From positions 1 to 32,918 of the forward strand of contig CAIKCJ010000045.1 in NCBI GenBank assembly GCA_903825945.1: 32,918 nucleotides of DNA. The letters run 5' to 3'. The translations under genes were made by a program, and so were the position numbers. The notes below the pieces were generated by a model. That model had not been told where the DNA came from and made no database searches. It saw only the letters and a list, made by a program, of their open reading frames with translations. This DNA comes from an uncultured Actinomycetes bacterium. Its GTDB lineage: Bacteria; Actinomycetota; Actinomycetes; Nanopelagicales; Nanopelagicaceae. The number at the start of each line of letters is the position of its first letter. The first letter of the stretch is position 1. Below, piece by piece: positions 23,462 through 31,686 of the stretch.

Positions 23462-25134
23462 TTAAGTCCCTTCCCTACTTGAGGCATCTGCCAGCGATTG
23501 AGAACTGCCAACGTTGTTGCCTGGACTGTCGCTTGGCCCGCTGCGCCATACATTGTGTCTACGCATGAAGGACTTAGATTGCAGGACCATGTGGTGAGAC
23601 CTGCATTAAATACTGCAGAACCTGAAGGCGTTGTGTACCAAGAAGTTTGACCGACTGGTTGGTTTCCCAACACTGCATCCTTCTTCGCATCGCGCCAATG
23701 TAAATTACCGGAGAAGATCACATGGACATTAGTAGGGCTTGCGACGTTATTTTTCACCATCTCGGCTTCAGTATCACTCGATAGCTGATCGATCACAGAG
23801 TTGGCGGGAATCTTGAGCCACTGCGGGATCGAGATGGCTTTGAGATCACCGTATGCATGCACTGCATCTGTGATTTCTCCCGTAATCAAATTAGGGGGAG
23901 TGTTTAGACGATTATTTCCAAATTCGATTGTGATGTCCGAAAGGTTGGTGTCGGGATCTTCGGTAGAACTGCGATACATCACGAGATGGCGATTAGGGCC
24001 ACTCGGAGATGGTTCTAATCGGGTCTGCCAGAAGGCGGTGTTGCCACCGAACACAGCGATGTTGATTCCTTGATTGCGAGCTGCAATAAAGGATTGGAAG
24101 ATGCGATGAGTGAAATACTCAGCGTGACCACCGATGATTACGCCGTTGTAATGCGTGAGCAGTGAAGGCGATTGATCAATATCTAGATCGCTTACTTCAT
24201 CGATATTTATTCCATTTTTCTCAGCAAATTGAATAAATGGAATCGCGTCACGCTGGACTGAATAAGCACCGCTGCCAACTAGTGGTCGATCAAAAGATGC
24301 AACGCGACTACGTTCATCCGAATCAGCCTGACCATCTGCGCCAAGTCCCTGATAGGCAGAGCGGCCGCCGAAGCTGTTGTACATCTGCCAGGTGAATGTT
24401 GATTGCATCATCACGAGCTTGGATGAACCGAGCGGGCTGCGAACAATAAGTGGAGCAGCATTCTCGATGACACCGAATGGTGAGAGCGACATGATGAGGT
24501 AAAAACCTGGAGTCCAGTTCTTCCCAACGGTAAATGTCAGATTCGTTGGCCATTCTGCTTCGGTGTAACGAGTGGCAGTGTGCGAAGTGGTAACGCCAAG
24601 CTTCTTCACATTGATCGGACCAGAGCGCCAAACTTCGCGCGCACCAGAGCCGGCGTAATAACCAATACGCCAAGCAGCGAAATAACGTGGACCGACTGGA
24701 ATCGGATTTTTCTGCGACTCATATAAAGAGGCGTGAATGGCAACTTTGGCACCGCACGAGACCGAGGTTTTGTTCAGCCAGAGGGCGCTGCCGGCTGCAT
24801 TAGAGAGCTCTAGGTTGCTCCAGTCTGCTGCTGTCATAGCTACGCCAGGCTGAAGATTCTCTTGAGCAACCCAATCTGGAGCCAAGGTTGGGCAGGTGCT
24901 CGCCGGCAGGGTCGCAAGATCGGCCGGCAGCGTGGTCGATAGCGAGTTGGCATAGCTTTCCATCGGGCGATAGGGAATATCGGCGTGAGTTTTGAGAGCA
25001 GGGAAGGCTGCCGGAATTTGGCTTCGCTTAACCACCAGGTAGGAGCCACCAGCGCCCAGAATGAGGGCAGCGATTGCGACAGCGCTAATAATCGCCGTTA
25101 GGCGTGTCTTTTGAGGGCCCCATGTTAATTTCAT
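23458..25134 (-). CDS. Membrane-anchored N,N-dimethylformamidase beta subunit-like protein
   Basis: The 558-residue protein has an N-terminal anchor (about 12-34) and a long extracytoplasmic part. Signatures of the DMFase beta-subunit-like family are FAAWRIGYYAGSGAREVWRS, FTWQMYNSFGGRSAYQG, RVASFDRPL, YNGVIIGGHAEYFTHR and NIAVFGGNTAFWQTRLE, with a late NAGLTTWSC. Some family members hydrolyse amides with a non-haem iron site; whether this one is active is unknown. Cysteines (such as STCP, SVSCG, WSCNLSPSC) suggest disulfides outside the cell. TAGAAT ends eight bases before the ATG. It is coupled to the membrane protein downstream. Confidence 0.75.
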   Translation of the reverse strand: MKLTWGPQKTRLTAIISAVAIAALILGAGGSYLVVKRSQIPAAFPALKTHADIPYRPMESYANSLSTTLPADLATLPASTCPTLAPDWVAQENLQPGVAMTAADWSNLELSNAAGSALWLNKTSVSCGAKVAIHASLYESQKNPIPVGPRYFAAWRIGYYAGSGAREVWRSGPINVKKLGVTTSHTATRYTEAEWPTNLTFTVGKNWTPGFYLIMSLSPFGVIENAAPLIVRSPLGSSKLVMMQSTFTWQMYNSFGGRSAYQGLGADGQADSDERSRVASFDRPLVGSGAYSVQRDAIPFIQFAEKNGINIDEVSDLDIDQSPSLLTHYNGVIIGGHAEYFTHRIFQSFIAARNQGINIAVFGGNTAFWQTRLEPSPSGPNRHLVMYRSSTEDPDTNLSDITIEFGNNRLNTPPNLITGEITDAVHAYGDLKAISIPQWLKIPANSVIDQLSSDTEAEMVKNNVASPTNVHVIFSGNLHWRDAKKDAVLGNQPVGQTSWYTTPSGSAVFNAGLTTWSCNLSPSCVDTMYGAAGQATVQATTLAVLNRWQMPQVGKGLK

Positions 25135-25142
25135 TGGTCGGG

Positions 25143-25148
25143 ATTCTA
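25143..25148 (-). promoter_or_regulatory. -10 box TAGAAT for the DMFase-like gene
   Basis: TAGAAT ends eight bases before the ATG at 25134 on the minus strand; no Shine-Dalgarno is visible. Confidence 0.45.
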
Positions 25149-25203
25149 CCTGTAGCCTTGACCTCTGCCCTGTTCGAGCAATCGACTCAGGTCAGTGAAG
25201 TAG

Positions 25204-25276
25204 GCCCCCATAGCTCAGTCGGTAGAGTGTTTCCATGGTAAGGAAAAGGTCATCGGTTCGATTCCGATTGGGGGCT
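25204..25276 (+). tRNA. tRNA-Thr (GGU anticodon)
   Basis: Acceptor GCCCCCA pairs with TGGGGGC, and the anticodon arm is TTTCC-ATGGTAA-GGAAA (anticodon GGT). The T arm is TCGG-TTCGATT-CCGA, extended by an A-T pair. The discriminator is T and CCA is not encoded. It stands 14 bases before tRNA-Met, and the pair precedes rpmG, as often in Actinobacteria. Confidence 0.93.
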
Positions 25277-25290
25277 CGAACACCACCCTT

Positions 25291-25363
25291 GGCGGGGTAG
25301 CTCAGCTGGTAGAGCATGCGGCTCATAATCGCAGTGTCGTCGGTTCAAGTCCGATCTCCGCTA
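25291..25363 (+). tRNA. tRNA-Met (CAU anticodon), elongator type
   Basis: Acceptor GGCGGGG pairs with CTCCGCT (with wobble pairs), the D arm is GCTC-AGCTGGTA-GAGC, and the anticodon arm is TGCGG-CTCATAA-TCGCA. The anticodon stem lacks the three G-C pairs of initiator tRNA and the acceptor is paired at position 1, so this is an elongator. Ile(CAU) with lysidine is less likely. CCA is not encoded. Confidence 0.9.
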
Positions 25364-25407
25364 CGTGTCGGACTCAATTCGGAGCAATCTGGAACAGTCC
25401 GAAATAG

Positions 25408-25427
25408 CTCGCTCAGGCGGGATTTTT
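25408..25427 (+). terminator. Possible rho-independent terminator after the tRNA pair
   Basis: CTCGC (25408-25412) pairs with GCGGG (25417-25421) across a four-base loop, followed by ATTTTT. The stem is short and contains one G-T pair. It may end the tRNA-Thr/tRNA-Met transcript or act as an attenuator before rpmG. Confidence 0.5.
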
Positions 25428-25506
25428 CGTGAGAAGAAGCCCGATTTAGCCAAATGCCCGCTATGAAGTAATGTTTGACCCTCAGTTACCACAAAGGAGC
25501 ACGACC

Positions 25507-25677
25507 ATGGCAAGTAAGAGCGCGGATGTCCGCCCAAAGATCACTATGGCCTGTGTCGACTGCAAAGAGCGTAACTACATCACCAAGAAGAATCGCCGCA
25601 ACGATCCAGACCGCATGGAACTAAAGAAGTTCTGCCCACGTTGCAAGAGCTCAACAGTTCACCGCGAAACTCGCTAA
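25507..25677 (+). CDS. rpmG: 50S ribosomal protein L33
   Basis: The 56-residue protein has [32 protein letters not shown] and a second CPRC knuckle, so it is the zinc-binding (C+) form of bL33. I choose the ATG at 25507, which follows a strong Shine-Dalgarno (AAAGGAG); an earlier in-frame ATG adds an atypical leader peptide. The hadA-type gene begins three bases after its stop. Confidence 0.96.
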   Translation: MASKSADVRPKITMACVDCKERNYITKKNRRNDPDRMELKKFCPRCKSSTVHRETR

Positions 25678-25680
25678 CTC

Positions 25681-26064
25681 ATGCTTAACCCCGACCTCGT
25701 CGGGCGTACCGTTCCTGGTACGACTAGCACCACCATTTCACAAGAATCTATCGATGCTTTTGCGCGCTCACTTGGCGAAACAAATACCGAGGTGGCGCCG
25801 CCTACATATGCAATAACCATCACTCTTGAACAATCCCAATCTCTGCTCCAGTCATCGGGGCTTGATTGGAGTCGCGTTGTTCATGGCGATCAACGCTTTG
25901 TCATTCACCAGCCACTCGTAGCGGGCGATGTTGTTCGCTGTGATTCAACTATTGAGAGCGCTCGCGTTGTTGCCGGAAACGAAATCGTCACAGTCCGCGC
26001 TGATCTCCTTAAAGAGTCGGAATGCGTCGTCTCAACCTGGTCTACATTGGTATTTCGCGCATGA
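25681..26064 (+). CDS. (3R)-hydroxyacyl-ACP dehydratase subunit, HadA type
   Basis: A 127-residue hotdog-fold protein of the MaoC N-terminal (UPF0336/HadA) group, with LVGRTVPGTTSTTISQESID near the start, APPTYAITI, and VVHGDQRFVIHQPLVAGDVV (about 63-82). Such proteins pair with a MaoC-like subunit to form a dehydratase of the fatty-acid elongation cycle. The paired subunit follows directly with ATGA overlap. In Mycobacterium the same order (rpmG-hadA-hadB) is found. Mycolic acids are not implied here, since many non-mycolate Actinobacteria have these genes. Confidence 0.85.
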   Translation: MLNPDLVGRTVPGTTSTTISQESIDAFARSLGETNTEVAPPTYAITITLEQSQSLLQSSGLDWSRVVHGDQRFVIHQPLVAGDVVRCDSTIESARVVAGNEIVTVRADLLKESECVVSTWSTLVFRA

Positions 26065-26462
26065 GTACTTTCGCAGTTGGCCAAGAGCTAACCCCAACAA
26101 CTTTCGTTATCAACCGCGCCAAGCTCGTTGACTATGCCAATGCCAGTGGCGATCAGAATCCCATCCATCAGAGCGAAGTGTTCGCGCGCTCTGTTGGTCT
26201 AGAAAACGTTATAGCCCACGGTATGTACACAATGGGACTGGCCGGCCAATACGTGAGTGCAATTGCTGGCAATAGCTCGCGCGTAAAAGAGCTATCTGCG
26301 CGATTTACAAAACCTGTCGTAGTGCCCGCCGACACCGATGTAGAACTCATCGTGAGCACTACTGTCATCGAAGTGAATCCCGATAGCGCTCGCCTAGAAA
26401 TTACTGCCACGTGTAATGGCGTAAAAGTATTAGGCATGGCTAAAGCCCTAATCTCACTTTAA
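26061..26462 (+). CDS. MaoC-like (3R)-hydroxyacyl-ACP dehydratase subunit, HadB type
   Basis: A 133-residue hotdog protein carrying the hydratase motif with the catalytic Asp and His in YANASGDQNPIHQSEVFARS (about 27-46), then VIAHGMYTMGLAGQYV. I use the ATG at 26061 because it overlaps the HadA stop as ATGA and starts MSTFAVGQ; a longer in-frame start at 26022 would lie inside hadA. It supplies the catalytic residues to the HadA-type partner. Its stop lies inside the TAAGAT box ahead of murB. Confidence 0.88.
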   Translation: MSTFAVGQELTPTTFVINRAKLVDYANASGDQNPIHQSEVFARSVGLENVIAHGMYTMGLAGQYVSAIAGNSSRVKELSARFTKPVVVPADTDVELIVSTTVIEVNPDSARLEITATCNGVKVLGMAKALISL

Positions 26463-26465
26463 GAT
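26460..26465 (+). promoter_or_regulatory. -10 box TAAGAT for murB
   Basis: TAAGAT ends seven bases before the murB ATG and includes the stop codon of the preceding gene. Confidence 0.4.
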
Positions 26466-26472
26466 TTCAGAT

Positions 26473-27492
26473 ATGACGCAGTTATCTGATCTCACCACAC
26501 TGCATGTGGGCGGAGCTGCGCAACGCATCATCTATGCCACCACAGAAGACGAGCTCATTGGCGCAGTTCGTGAATGCGACGAAACAGGTACGCCACTTCT
26601 TCTCCTTGGCGGGGGGTCGAATGTACTTGTGGGGGATCAAGGTTTTGCCGGCACTGTCGTAGTTGTGCAGACCCAAGGTAATTCATACGAAATCGATGCC
26701 TGCAGCGGTGGAATGCTCCAAGTTGCAGCCGGTGTTAACTGGGATGAATTTGTCGTATTCACTCTAGAGAATAATTTAGCTAACCTCGAATCTCTCAGTG
26801 GAATTCCCGGAACTATTGGCGCAGCTCCTATTCAAAATATTGGTGCCTATGGACACGAGGTAGGCGAAGTTATTGCACGCGTTCGTGCATACGATCGCCT
26901 CAAGAAAGAAGTGCATACATTCACTGCAAGTGAGTGCGGCTTTGAGTATCGATCATCTCTATTTAAGAACGAGCCAGAGCGTTATGTAATTTTAGATGTT
27001 ACATTTCAATTGCGTCGCGGCGAGCTTTCGCTACCTGTGCTCTATAAAGAACTCGCTGATGCGCTTGGTGTAGAAGTTGGCGCGAGAGTCCCCACTCAAC
27101 AGTTGCGCGAAAAGGTATTAGAGATTCGAGGAAACAAAGGCATGCTTTATTCGAGCGCTGATCAGAACTGGTCTGCTGGATCTTTCTTCACTAATCCGAT
27201 TGTCAGTGCGCAGGTTGCTACATCACTTCCGAGCGATGCGCCTCGATTTGCCCAACCAGATGGCCGCGTAAAACTCTCTGCTGCTTGGCTGATGCAGAAC
27301 GCTGGCATTACAAAGGGAATGAACCACGGCGGTGCAAAAATTTCAGATAAGCATGTTCTGGCGCTAACTAACTCCGGCAATGCAACCGCACAAGAGCTCA
27401 TTGAGCTGGCACGACTTGCGCACGAAAAAGTAAAAGCGCACTTCGGAATCGATCTGACCCCAGAAGTGCGCCTGATTAACGCTGCTTTATAA
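26473..27492 (+). CDS. murB: UDP-N-acetylenolpyruvoylglucosamine reductase
   Basis: MurB reduces UDP-GlcNAc-enolpyruvate to UDP-MurNAc with NADPH and FAD. The 339-residue protein has the N-terminal TTLHVGGAAQRI, the FAD loop LLGGGSNVLVGDQGF (about 43-57), SGIPGTIGAAPIQNIGAYGH (about 113-132), EYRSSLFK, and GSFFTNPIVS with the active-site Ser (about 236-245). It ends with HVLALTNSGNATAQ. It lies behind the dehydratase genes and converges with the aminotransferase gene, five bases between stops. Confidence 0.95.
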   Translation: MTQLSDLTTLHVGGAAQRIIYATTEDELIGAVRECDETGTPLLLLGGGSNVLVGDQGFAGTVVVVQTQGNSYEIDACSGGMLQVAAGVNWDEFVVFTLENNLANLESLSGIPGTIGAAPIQNIGAYGHEVGEVIARVRAYDRLKKEVHTFTASECGFEYRSSLFKNEPERYVILDVTFQLRRGELSLPVLYKELADALGVEVGARVPTQQLREKVLEIRGNKGMLYSSADQNWSAGSFFTNPIVSAQVATSLPSDAPRFAQPDGRVKLSAAWLMQNAGITKGMNHGGAKISDKHVLALTNSGNATAQELIELARLAHEKVKAHFGIDLTPEVRLINAAL

Positions 27493-27497
27493 GTACT

Positions 27498-28709
27498 TTA
27501 CTTAGCTTCACCTAATAGCTTTTGAACGCGAGTGATTCCTTCGACGATATCGCTATCGCTGAGTGCATAAGAAAAGCGCAAGTAACCAGATGGACCAAAT
27601 GCTTCACCTGGAACTGCCGCTACTTCTGCTTCATCCAAAATAAGTGCAGCAAGCTCTGCCGATGTCTGTGGACGCTTGCCGCGAATCTCTTTGCCGAGCA
27701 AGCCTTTGACTGATGGATAAACGTAGAAAGCACCTGTTGGAGTTGGGCAGACGACGCCTGGGATTTCGTTGAGCATTCCCACGATTAATTTGCGACGGCG
27801 ATCAAATGCAACACCCATCTCGTGGACAGCTGTTAGGTCGCCAGAAAGGGCTGCAATGGCTGCGCGCTGAGAAACGTTAGATACGTTGGATGAAAGATGT
27901 GATTGCAGGTTGGTTGCTGCCTTAATTACATCCTTAGGTCCGATCATCCAACCTACGCGCCATCCGGTCATTGCATATGTCTTAGCAACACCGTTAAGAA
28001 TGATGGTCTGGTCGGCAAGCTCTGGAACAACGACAGGCAAGCTTGGCGCAGTAGCTCCGTCGTAGAGCAGGTGCTCATAAATCTCGTCGGTGATTACCCA
28101 GATGCCATGCTCCAGCGCCCACTCACCAATTGCTTTGACCTGCTCACGTGAATAGACAGAGCCAGTTGGGTTTGAAGGAGAGCAGAAGAGCAGTGCCTTG
28201 GTGTTAGGTGTACGAGCTGCCTCTAGCTGCTCGACAGAGACCAAGTAGTTCTGAGTTTCATCTGCAAATACTTCGACTGCGACGCCGCCAGCGAGCTTGA
28301 TGCATTCTGGATATGTGGTCCAGTAAGGCGCAGGAAGAATTACTTCATCACCAGGATTGATGATGGTTGCAAAAGATTGATACACCGCTTGCTTGCCACC
28401 GTTGGTGACAAGAACCTGATCAGCAGTAATGAGATAGCCAGAATCGCGCAGTGTCTTTGCAACGATCGCATCGCGTAGTTCGGGAAGTCCTGGGGTTGGG
28501 GTGTAGCGATGGTTCGCAGGGTTCTTGGCAGCCTCGACCGCAGCAGCCACGATGTAGTCAGGGGTAGGGAAGTCAGGCTCGCCAGCACCGAAGCCGATTA
28601 CTGGCTTTCCAGCAGCCTTGAGGGCTTTCGCCTTGGCGTCTACAGCCAGGGTGGCTGATTCAGCGATCGCGGCGATACGGGTAGAAACTCGGTTTTTTGG
28701 GCTGCTCAT
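27498..28709 (-). CDS. PLP-dependent aminotransferase, aspartate type
   Basis: A 403-residue class I aminotransferase. It has [17 protein letters not shown] (about 39-55), [49 protein letters not shown], the PLP lysine in [20 protein letters not shown] (about 239-258), and a C-terminal Arg in YLRFSYALS. It is probably aspartate aminotransferase (aspC) by fit to the actinobacterial locus beside secE-nusG, but other substrates are possible. CATACT precedes the ATG by seven bases, off the TANNNT pattern. It points away from tRNA-Trp. Confidence 0.9.
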   Translation of the reverse strand: MSSPKNRVSTRIAAIAESATLAVDAKAKALKAAGKPVIGFGAGEPDFPTPDYIVAAAVEAAKNPANHRYTPTPGLPELRDAIVAKTLRDSGYLITADQVLVTNGGKQAVYQSFATIINPGDEVILPAPYWTTYPECIKLAGGVAVEVFADETQNYLVSVEQLEAARTPNTKALLFCSPSNPTGSVYSREQVKAIGEWALEHGIWVITDEIYEHLLYDGATAPSLPVVVPELADQTIILNGVAKTYAMTGWRVGWMIGPKDVIKAATNLQSHLSSNVSNVSQRAAIAALSGDLTAVHEMGVAFDRRRKLIVGMLNEIPGVVCPTPTGAFYVYPSVKGLLGKEIRGKRPQTSAELAALILDEAEVAAVPGEAFGPSGYLRFSYALSDSDIVEGITRVQKLLGEAK

Positions 28710-28898
28710 GAGAGGAAGTATGCCAAATATTCGCCTGCGGCGAGCAGGGCTCGATCAGCTCTTCTCGCTGGGCGCAGGGTCGGGAATCTGGTTTGGTTCA
28801 TCTTGATCTGACCCCTAGACTTGCCGGTCTGGCGCTTGCAAAAGGTCATGATGACCCCTGTCTTCTTGAGGTCTTCATCATCTCTTATTTGCGTCCGA

Positions 28899-28972
28899 AG
28901 GGCAGTAGCTCAACTGGCCAGAGTTCCGGTCTCCAAAACCGGCGGTTGGGGGTTCAAGTCCCTCCTGCCCTG
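28899..28972 (+). tRNA. tRNA-Trp (CCA anticodon)
   Basis: Acceptor AGGGCAG pairs with CTGCCCT, and the anticodon arm is CCGGT-CTCCAAA-ACCGG (anticodon CCA). The T arm is GGGGG-TTCAAGT-CCCTC with one G-T pair. The discriminator is G and CCA is not encoded. It lies 53 bases before secE, the usual actinobacterial order. Confidence 0.94.
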
Positions 28973-29025
28973 CTCTGAATGAACGTGCACTTAACAGAAG
29001 TAAACAAGAAAAGAGGTAGTACATC

Positions 29026-29259
29026 GTGAGTGATGTAACTGACGAGAAGCACAGCACCGAAGAAGCTAAAGGCATCTTTGGTCGCATCGGGCTTTTCTAT
29101 CGCCAAGTCCTTGCCGAACTACGCAAGGTTGTCTGGCCTACCCGCAAGCAGCTCACGACCTACACAGCGGTTGTACTCGTCTTCGTAGGTTTCATCATTG
29201 CAGTTGTTTCTATTCTCGACACGGCTCTCACCAAGCTTGTCTTCTGGATCTTTGGATAG
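29026..29259 (+). CDS. secE: Preprotein translocase subunit SecE
   Basis: SecE is the small clamp subunit of the SecYEG channel. The 77-residue protein has the conserved FYRQVLAELRKVVWPTRKQL (about 25-44) and one membrane helix (about 48-70). The N-terminus is short and charged. The start is GTG, preceded by an AGAGG-type Shine-Dalgarno. nusG follows nine bases after its stop in the same operon. Confidence 0.96.
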   Translation: MSDVTDEKHSTEEAKGIFGRIGLFYRQVLAELRKVVWPTRKQLTTYTAVVLVFVGFIIAVVSILDTALTKLVFWIFG

Positions 29260-29268
29260 GACGCCGTT

Positions 29269-30090
29269 ATGTCAGTAGAGAACCCATTTTTTGAGGAGAG
29301 CGTTGCTCCAGTAGCAACAGAAACTCCAGTTGATGCATTCGAAGCTGCGCTCGCAGCTGAAGCAACAGAATCTCCAGCACAGGTCAACGACGATGTCGTT
29401 GTAGCCGAAGAAGCACCAGCAGCAGTTGCTGATGTATTCGGTGATGCGACAGCAACAGATGCTGCGATCTCTGAAGAGAGTTCACTTGAGGATTCTGAAG
29501 AAGTTATCGATGAGAGTGATGAGAAGGCAGAGTTCCGTCGCGCACTTCGCAACGCACCTGGCGACTGGTATGTCGTTCACTCATATGCTGGTTACGAGAA
29601 GAAGGTCAAGGGCAACTTGGCGAACCGCGTAGCAGCGCTCAATATGGAAGATTACATCTTCCAGGTAGAAGTACCTGAAGAAGAAGTTACCGAAATCAAA
29701 AACGGTCAACGCAAGAATGTTAAGCGCAACATATTTCCTGGCTACGTCTTGGTCCGCATGGATCTCACAGATGAGTCATGGTCATGTATCCGCAACACTC
29801 CTGGCGTCACAGGTTTCGTAGGCAACGCGCATCATCCATCCCCTCTCACACTTGCAGAGGTTGAGAACATCTTGGCTCCGCGACCTGCAAAGGCCGGCAG
29901 CAAGGTTGATATCAAGGTTGTTGATTTCGCAGTTGGAGAATCAATCACCGTCATGGATGGTCCATTTGCAACGCTTCCAGCAACGATCTCAGAGATCATG
30001 CCAGAGCAAGCAAAGCTCAAGGTTCTTGTTTCTATCTTCGGTCGCGAGACCCCAGTAGAACTTGGCTTCAACCAAGTCCAGAAGCTCTAA
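29269..30090 (+). CDS. nusG: Transcription termination/antitermination protein NusG
   Basis: NusG binds RNA polymerase and links it to Rho or the ribosome. The 273-residue protein has an acidic, Ala-rich and probably disordered N-terminal extension of about 95 residues, usual for Actinobacteria and absent from E. coli NusG. The NGN domain follows ([19 protein letters not shown] from about 97, [23 protein letters not shown]), then a C-terminal KOW domain ([20 protein letters not shown]). It lies between secE and rplK as expected. Confidence 0.96.
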   Translation: MSVENPFFEESVAPVATETPVDAFEAALAAEATESPAQVNDDVVVAEEAPAAVADVFGDATATDAAISEESSLEDSEEVIDESDEKAEFRRALRNAPGDWYVVHSYAGYEKKVKGNLANRVAALNMEDYIFQVEVPEEEVTEIKNGQRKNVKRNIFPGYVLVRMDLTDESWSCIRNTPGVTGFVGNAHHPSPLTLAEVENILAPRPAKAGSKVDIKVVDFAVGESITVMDGPFATLPATISEIMPEQAKLKVLVSIFGRETPVELGFNQVQKL

Positions 30091-30145
30091 GAGCCCTTAA
30101 GAAAATAATTTTTCTACAGAAAAAACGAGAGAGAGAAAAGAAAAA

Positions 30146-30574
30146 ATGGCACCAAAGAAGAAGGTAACTGCACTTATCAAGTTGCAGATCCAGGCAGGCG
30201 CTGCCACACCAGCTCCACCAGTGGGTCCAGCCCTTGGTCAGCACGGTGTAAACATCATGGACTTCGTTAAGGCGTACAACGCTGAGACAGAGTCACAAAA
30301 GGGTCAGATCATCCCTGTAGAAATCACTGTCTACGAGGATCGTTCTTTCACATTCATCACCAAGACACCTCCAGCATCACGTTTGATCCTGAAGGCAGCT
30401 GGCGTTGAAAAGGGTTCACCAGTTCCACACAAGACCAAGGTTGCAAACATAACCCAGTCACAAGTTGAAGAGATAGCAAAGCTCAAGATGGCTGATCTCA
30501 ACGCAAATGACTTGGCTGCTGCTAGCTTGATCATCGCTGGTACTGCTCGCTCAATGGGAATCACAGTTTCCTAA
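30146..30574 (+). CDS. rplK: 50S ribosomal protein L11
   Basis: uL11 binds the GTPase-associated region of 23S rRNA. The 142-residue protein has [20 protein letters not shown] (about 10-29), [36 protein letters not shown] and the C-terminal [11 protein letters not shown]. The ATG follows a purine-rich Shine-Dalgarno (GAGAGAGAAAAG). The 108-bp gap to rplA contains a hairpin, noted separately. Confidence 0.97.
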   Translation: MAPKKKVTALIKLQIQAGAATPAPPVGPALGQHGVNIMDFVKAYNAETESQKGQIIPVEITVYEDRSFTFITKTPPASRLILKAAGVEKGSPVPHKTKVANITQSQVEEIAKLKMADLNANDLAAASLIIAGTARSMGITVS

Positions 30575-30612
30575 TCACCACAAAAATAAAAATTTAAAGA
30601 TGGAAAGTGGGA

Positions 30613-30627
30613 GGAGCTCGCTGCTCC
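30613..30627 (+). promoter_or_regulatory. Hairpin between rplK and rplA
   Basis: GGAGC (30613-30617) pairs perfectly with GCTCC (30623-30627) across TCGCT. No T run follows, so it is not a terminator. It could be part of an L1-sensing or RNA-processing site before rplA. Only the pairing is seen. Confidence 0.3.
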
Positions 30628-30682
30628 GTTAAACCACAACTCCACTTAACTAAACAGTTGAAAGACTGAAAAAGGAGAAGAA

Positions 30683-31393
30683 ATGAAGCGCAGTAAGAAA
30701 TATGTAGAGGCAGCAGCAAAGGTCGATGCCAAGGCTGTTTACTCACCTCTTGCAGCTGTGAAGCTTGCAAAGGAAACAACTGTCACTAAGTACGATTCAT
30801 CAGTCGAGGTAGCTCTCGTCCTCGGCGTGGATCCAAAGAAGGCAGATCAGGCAATTCGCTCCACTGTTATTTTGCCTCACGGAACAGGTAAGACTGCTCG
30901 CGTGTTGGTATTTGCAGGCGGAGAGCGCGCTGAAGAAGCTCGCGCAGCTGGTGCCGATATCGTCGGTGCTGATGAATTGATCGAAGAAGTGTCTAAGGGC
31001 CGTTTGGACTACGACGCTGTTGTGTCTACTCCAGAGCTCATGGGTAAGGTCGGTCGCCTCGGAAAGGTTCTTGGACCTCGCGGTTTGATGCCTAACCCAA
31101 AGACAGGCACAGTGACACTCGATGTCGCTAAGGCTGTTAACGACATTAAGGGCGGAAAGATTGAGTTCCGCGTTGATAAGAACTCAAACCTCCACTTCCT
31201 TATCGGCAAGGCTTCATTCACAGCTGAGCAATTGGCTGAGAACTACGCAGCTGCTATCGAAGAAGTTATGCGTGCCAAGCCAAGCTCTTCTAAGGGCCGT
31301 TACCTCAAGAAGGCTTTCATCTCGACAACAATGGGCCCTGGAATCGCAGTGGACACCACAGTTGCTCGCGAGGGCGGACCTTCAATTCAGTAG
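30683..31393 (+). CDS. rplA: 50S ribosomal protein L1
   Basis: uL1 binds the L1 stalk of 23S rRNA and in many bacteria represses its own operon. The 236-residue protein is full length, with [30 protein letters not shown], the conserved [20 protein letters not shown] (about 121-140) and [20 protein letters not shown] clear Shine-Dalgarno (AAAGGAGAAG) precedes the ATG. A 293-bp leader region with strong structure follows before rplJ. Confidence 0.97.
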   Translation: MKRSKKYVEAAAKVDAKAVYSPLAAVKLAKETTVTKYDSSVEVALVLGVDPKKADQAIRSTVILPHGTGKTARVLVFAGGERAEEARAAGADIVGADELIEEVSKGRLDYDAVVSTPELMGKVGRLGKVLGPRGLMPNPKTGTVTLDVAKAVNDIKGGKIEFRVDKNSNLHFLIGKASFTAEQLAENYAAAIEEVMRAKPSSSKGRYLKKAFISTTMGPGIAVDTTVAREGGPSIQ

Positions 31394-31453
31394 TAGTACC
31401 AGTCCTAAAACTAGTTTTAAGCCGTAATTAACGCTGAACTACCAGTAAGTCAC

Positions 31454-31497
31454 GGGGTAGGACGTTTTGACCTATGAGGTCAGGTGTCCTACCCTTT
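31454..31497 (+). terminator. Long hairpin after rplA (terminator or leader domain)
   Basis: GGGTAGGAC (31455-31463) pairs with GTCCTACCC (31486-31494) perfectly, and inside it TGACCT (31468-31473) pairs with AGGTCA (31477-31482) around a three-base loop. A short T run (31495-31497) follows. It could partly terminate the rplKA message, or form the first domain of the rplJ leader. Confidence 0.6.
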
Positions 31498-31499
31498 GT

Positions 31500-31635
31500 C
31501 TATCACCAAAGACTGCAGGTCTTTTCTGGTGACCTTAATGGGTCGCTAGGAGTTAATTCTCGAAAGAGAGCCCGCATAGGTACACACGAAAACCTCGTGC
31601 GCACTTATGCGCCGGGGATTTTTTATTTTCTGAAG
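31500..31635 (+). ncRNA. Ribosomal protein L10 leader with attenuator
   Basis: The region between rplA and rplJ has the features of an L10 leader, to which the L10-L7/L12 complex binds to repress rplJL. A nested hairpin pairs TCACCA (31503-31508) with TGGTGA (31527-31532) and AAGAC with GTCTT inside it. GACCTTAATGGGTC (31531-31544) then offers a competing short stem. A long stem, 31574-31589 with 31595-31610 (14 of 16 pairs), ends in GGGG and a T-rich tract (31619-31630), as in a rho-independent attenuator. The rplJ ATG is 52 bases downstream of the tract. Confidence 0.8.
31571..31630 (+). terminator. Attenuator terminator in the rplJ leader
   Basis: The stem 31574-31589 / 31595-31610 has a five-base loop and two A-C mismatches, and is reinforced by CCC/GGGG flanks. 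ATTTTTTATTTT follows directly. Transcription into rplJL would depend on this hairpin being prevented by the upstream fold when L10 is scarce. Confidence 0.75.
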
Positions 31636-31686
31636 CAATTCAGTTCTTAAAAGTCCAAGGCGTGGTGAAGAGTAGAAAGGGAGCTA

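Noticed and set aside
28793-28978. 61-residue plus-strand ORF reading through tRNA-Trp
   Set aside because: The frame runs through the whole tRNA gene, and the tRNA-encoded peptide is an artefact.
29160-29552. 130-residue minus-strand ORF opposite nusG
   Set aside because: It is a Ser/Ala/Thr low-complexity shadow of the acidic NusG extension and the secE-nusG junction, with no start signal.
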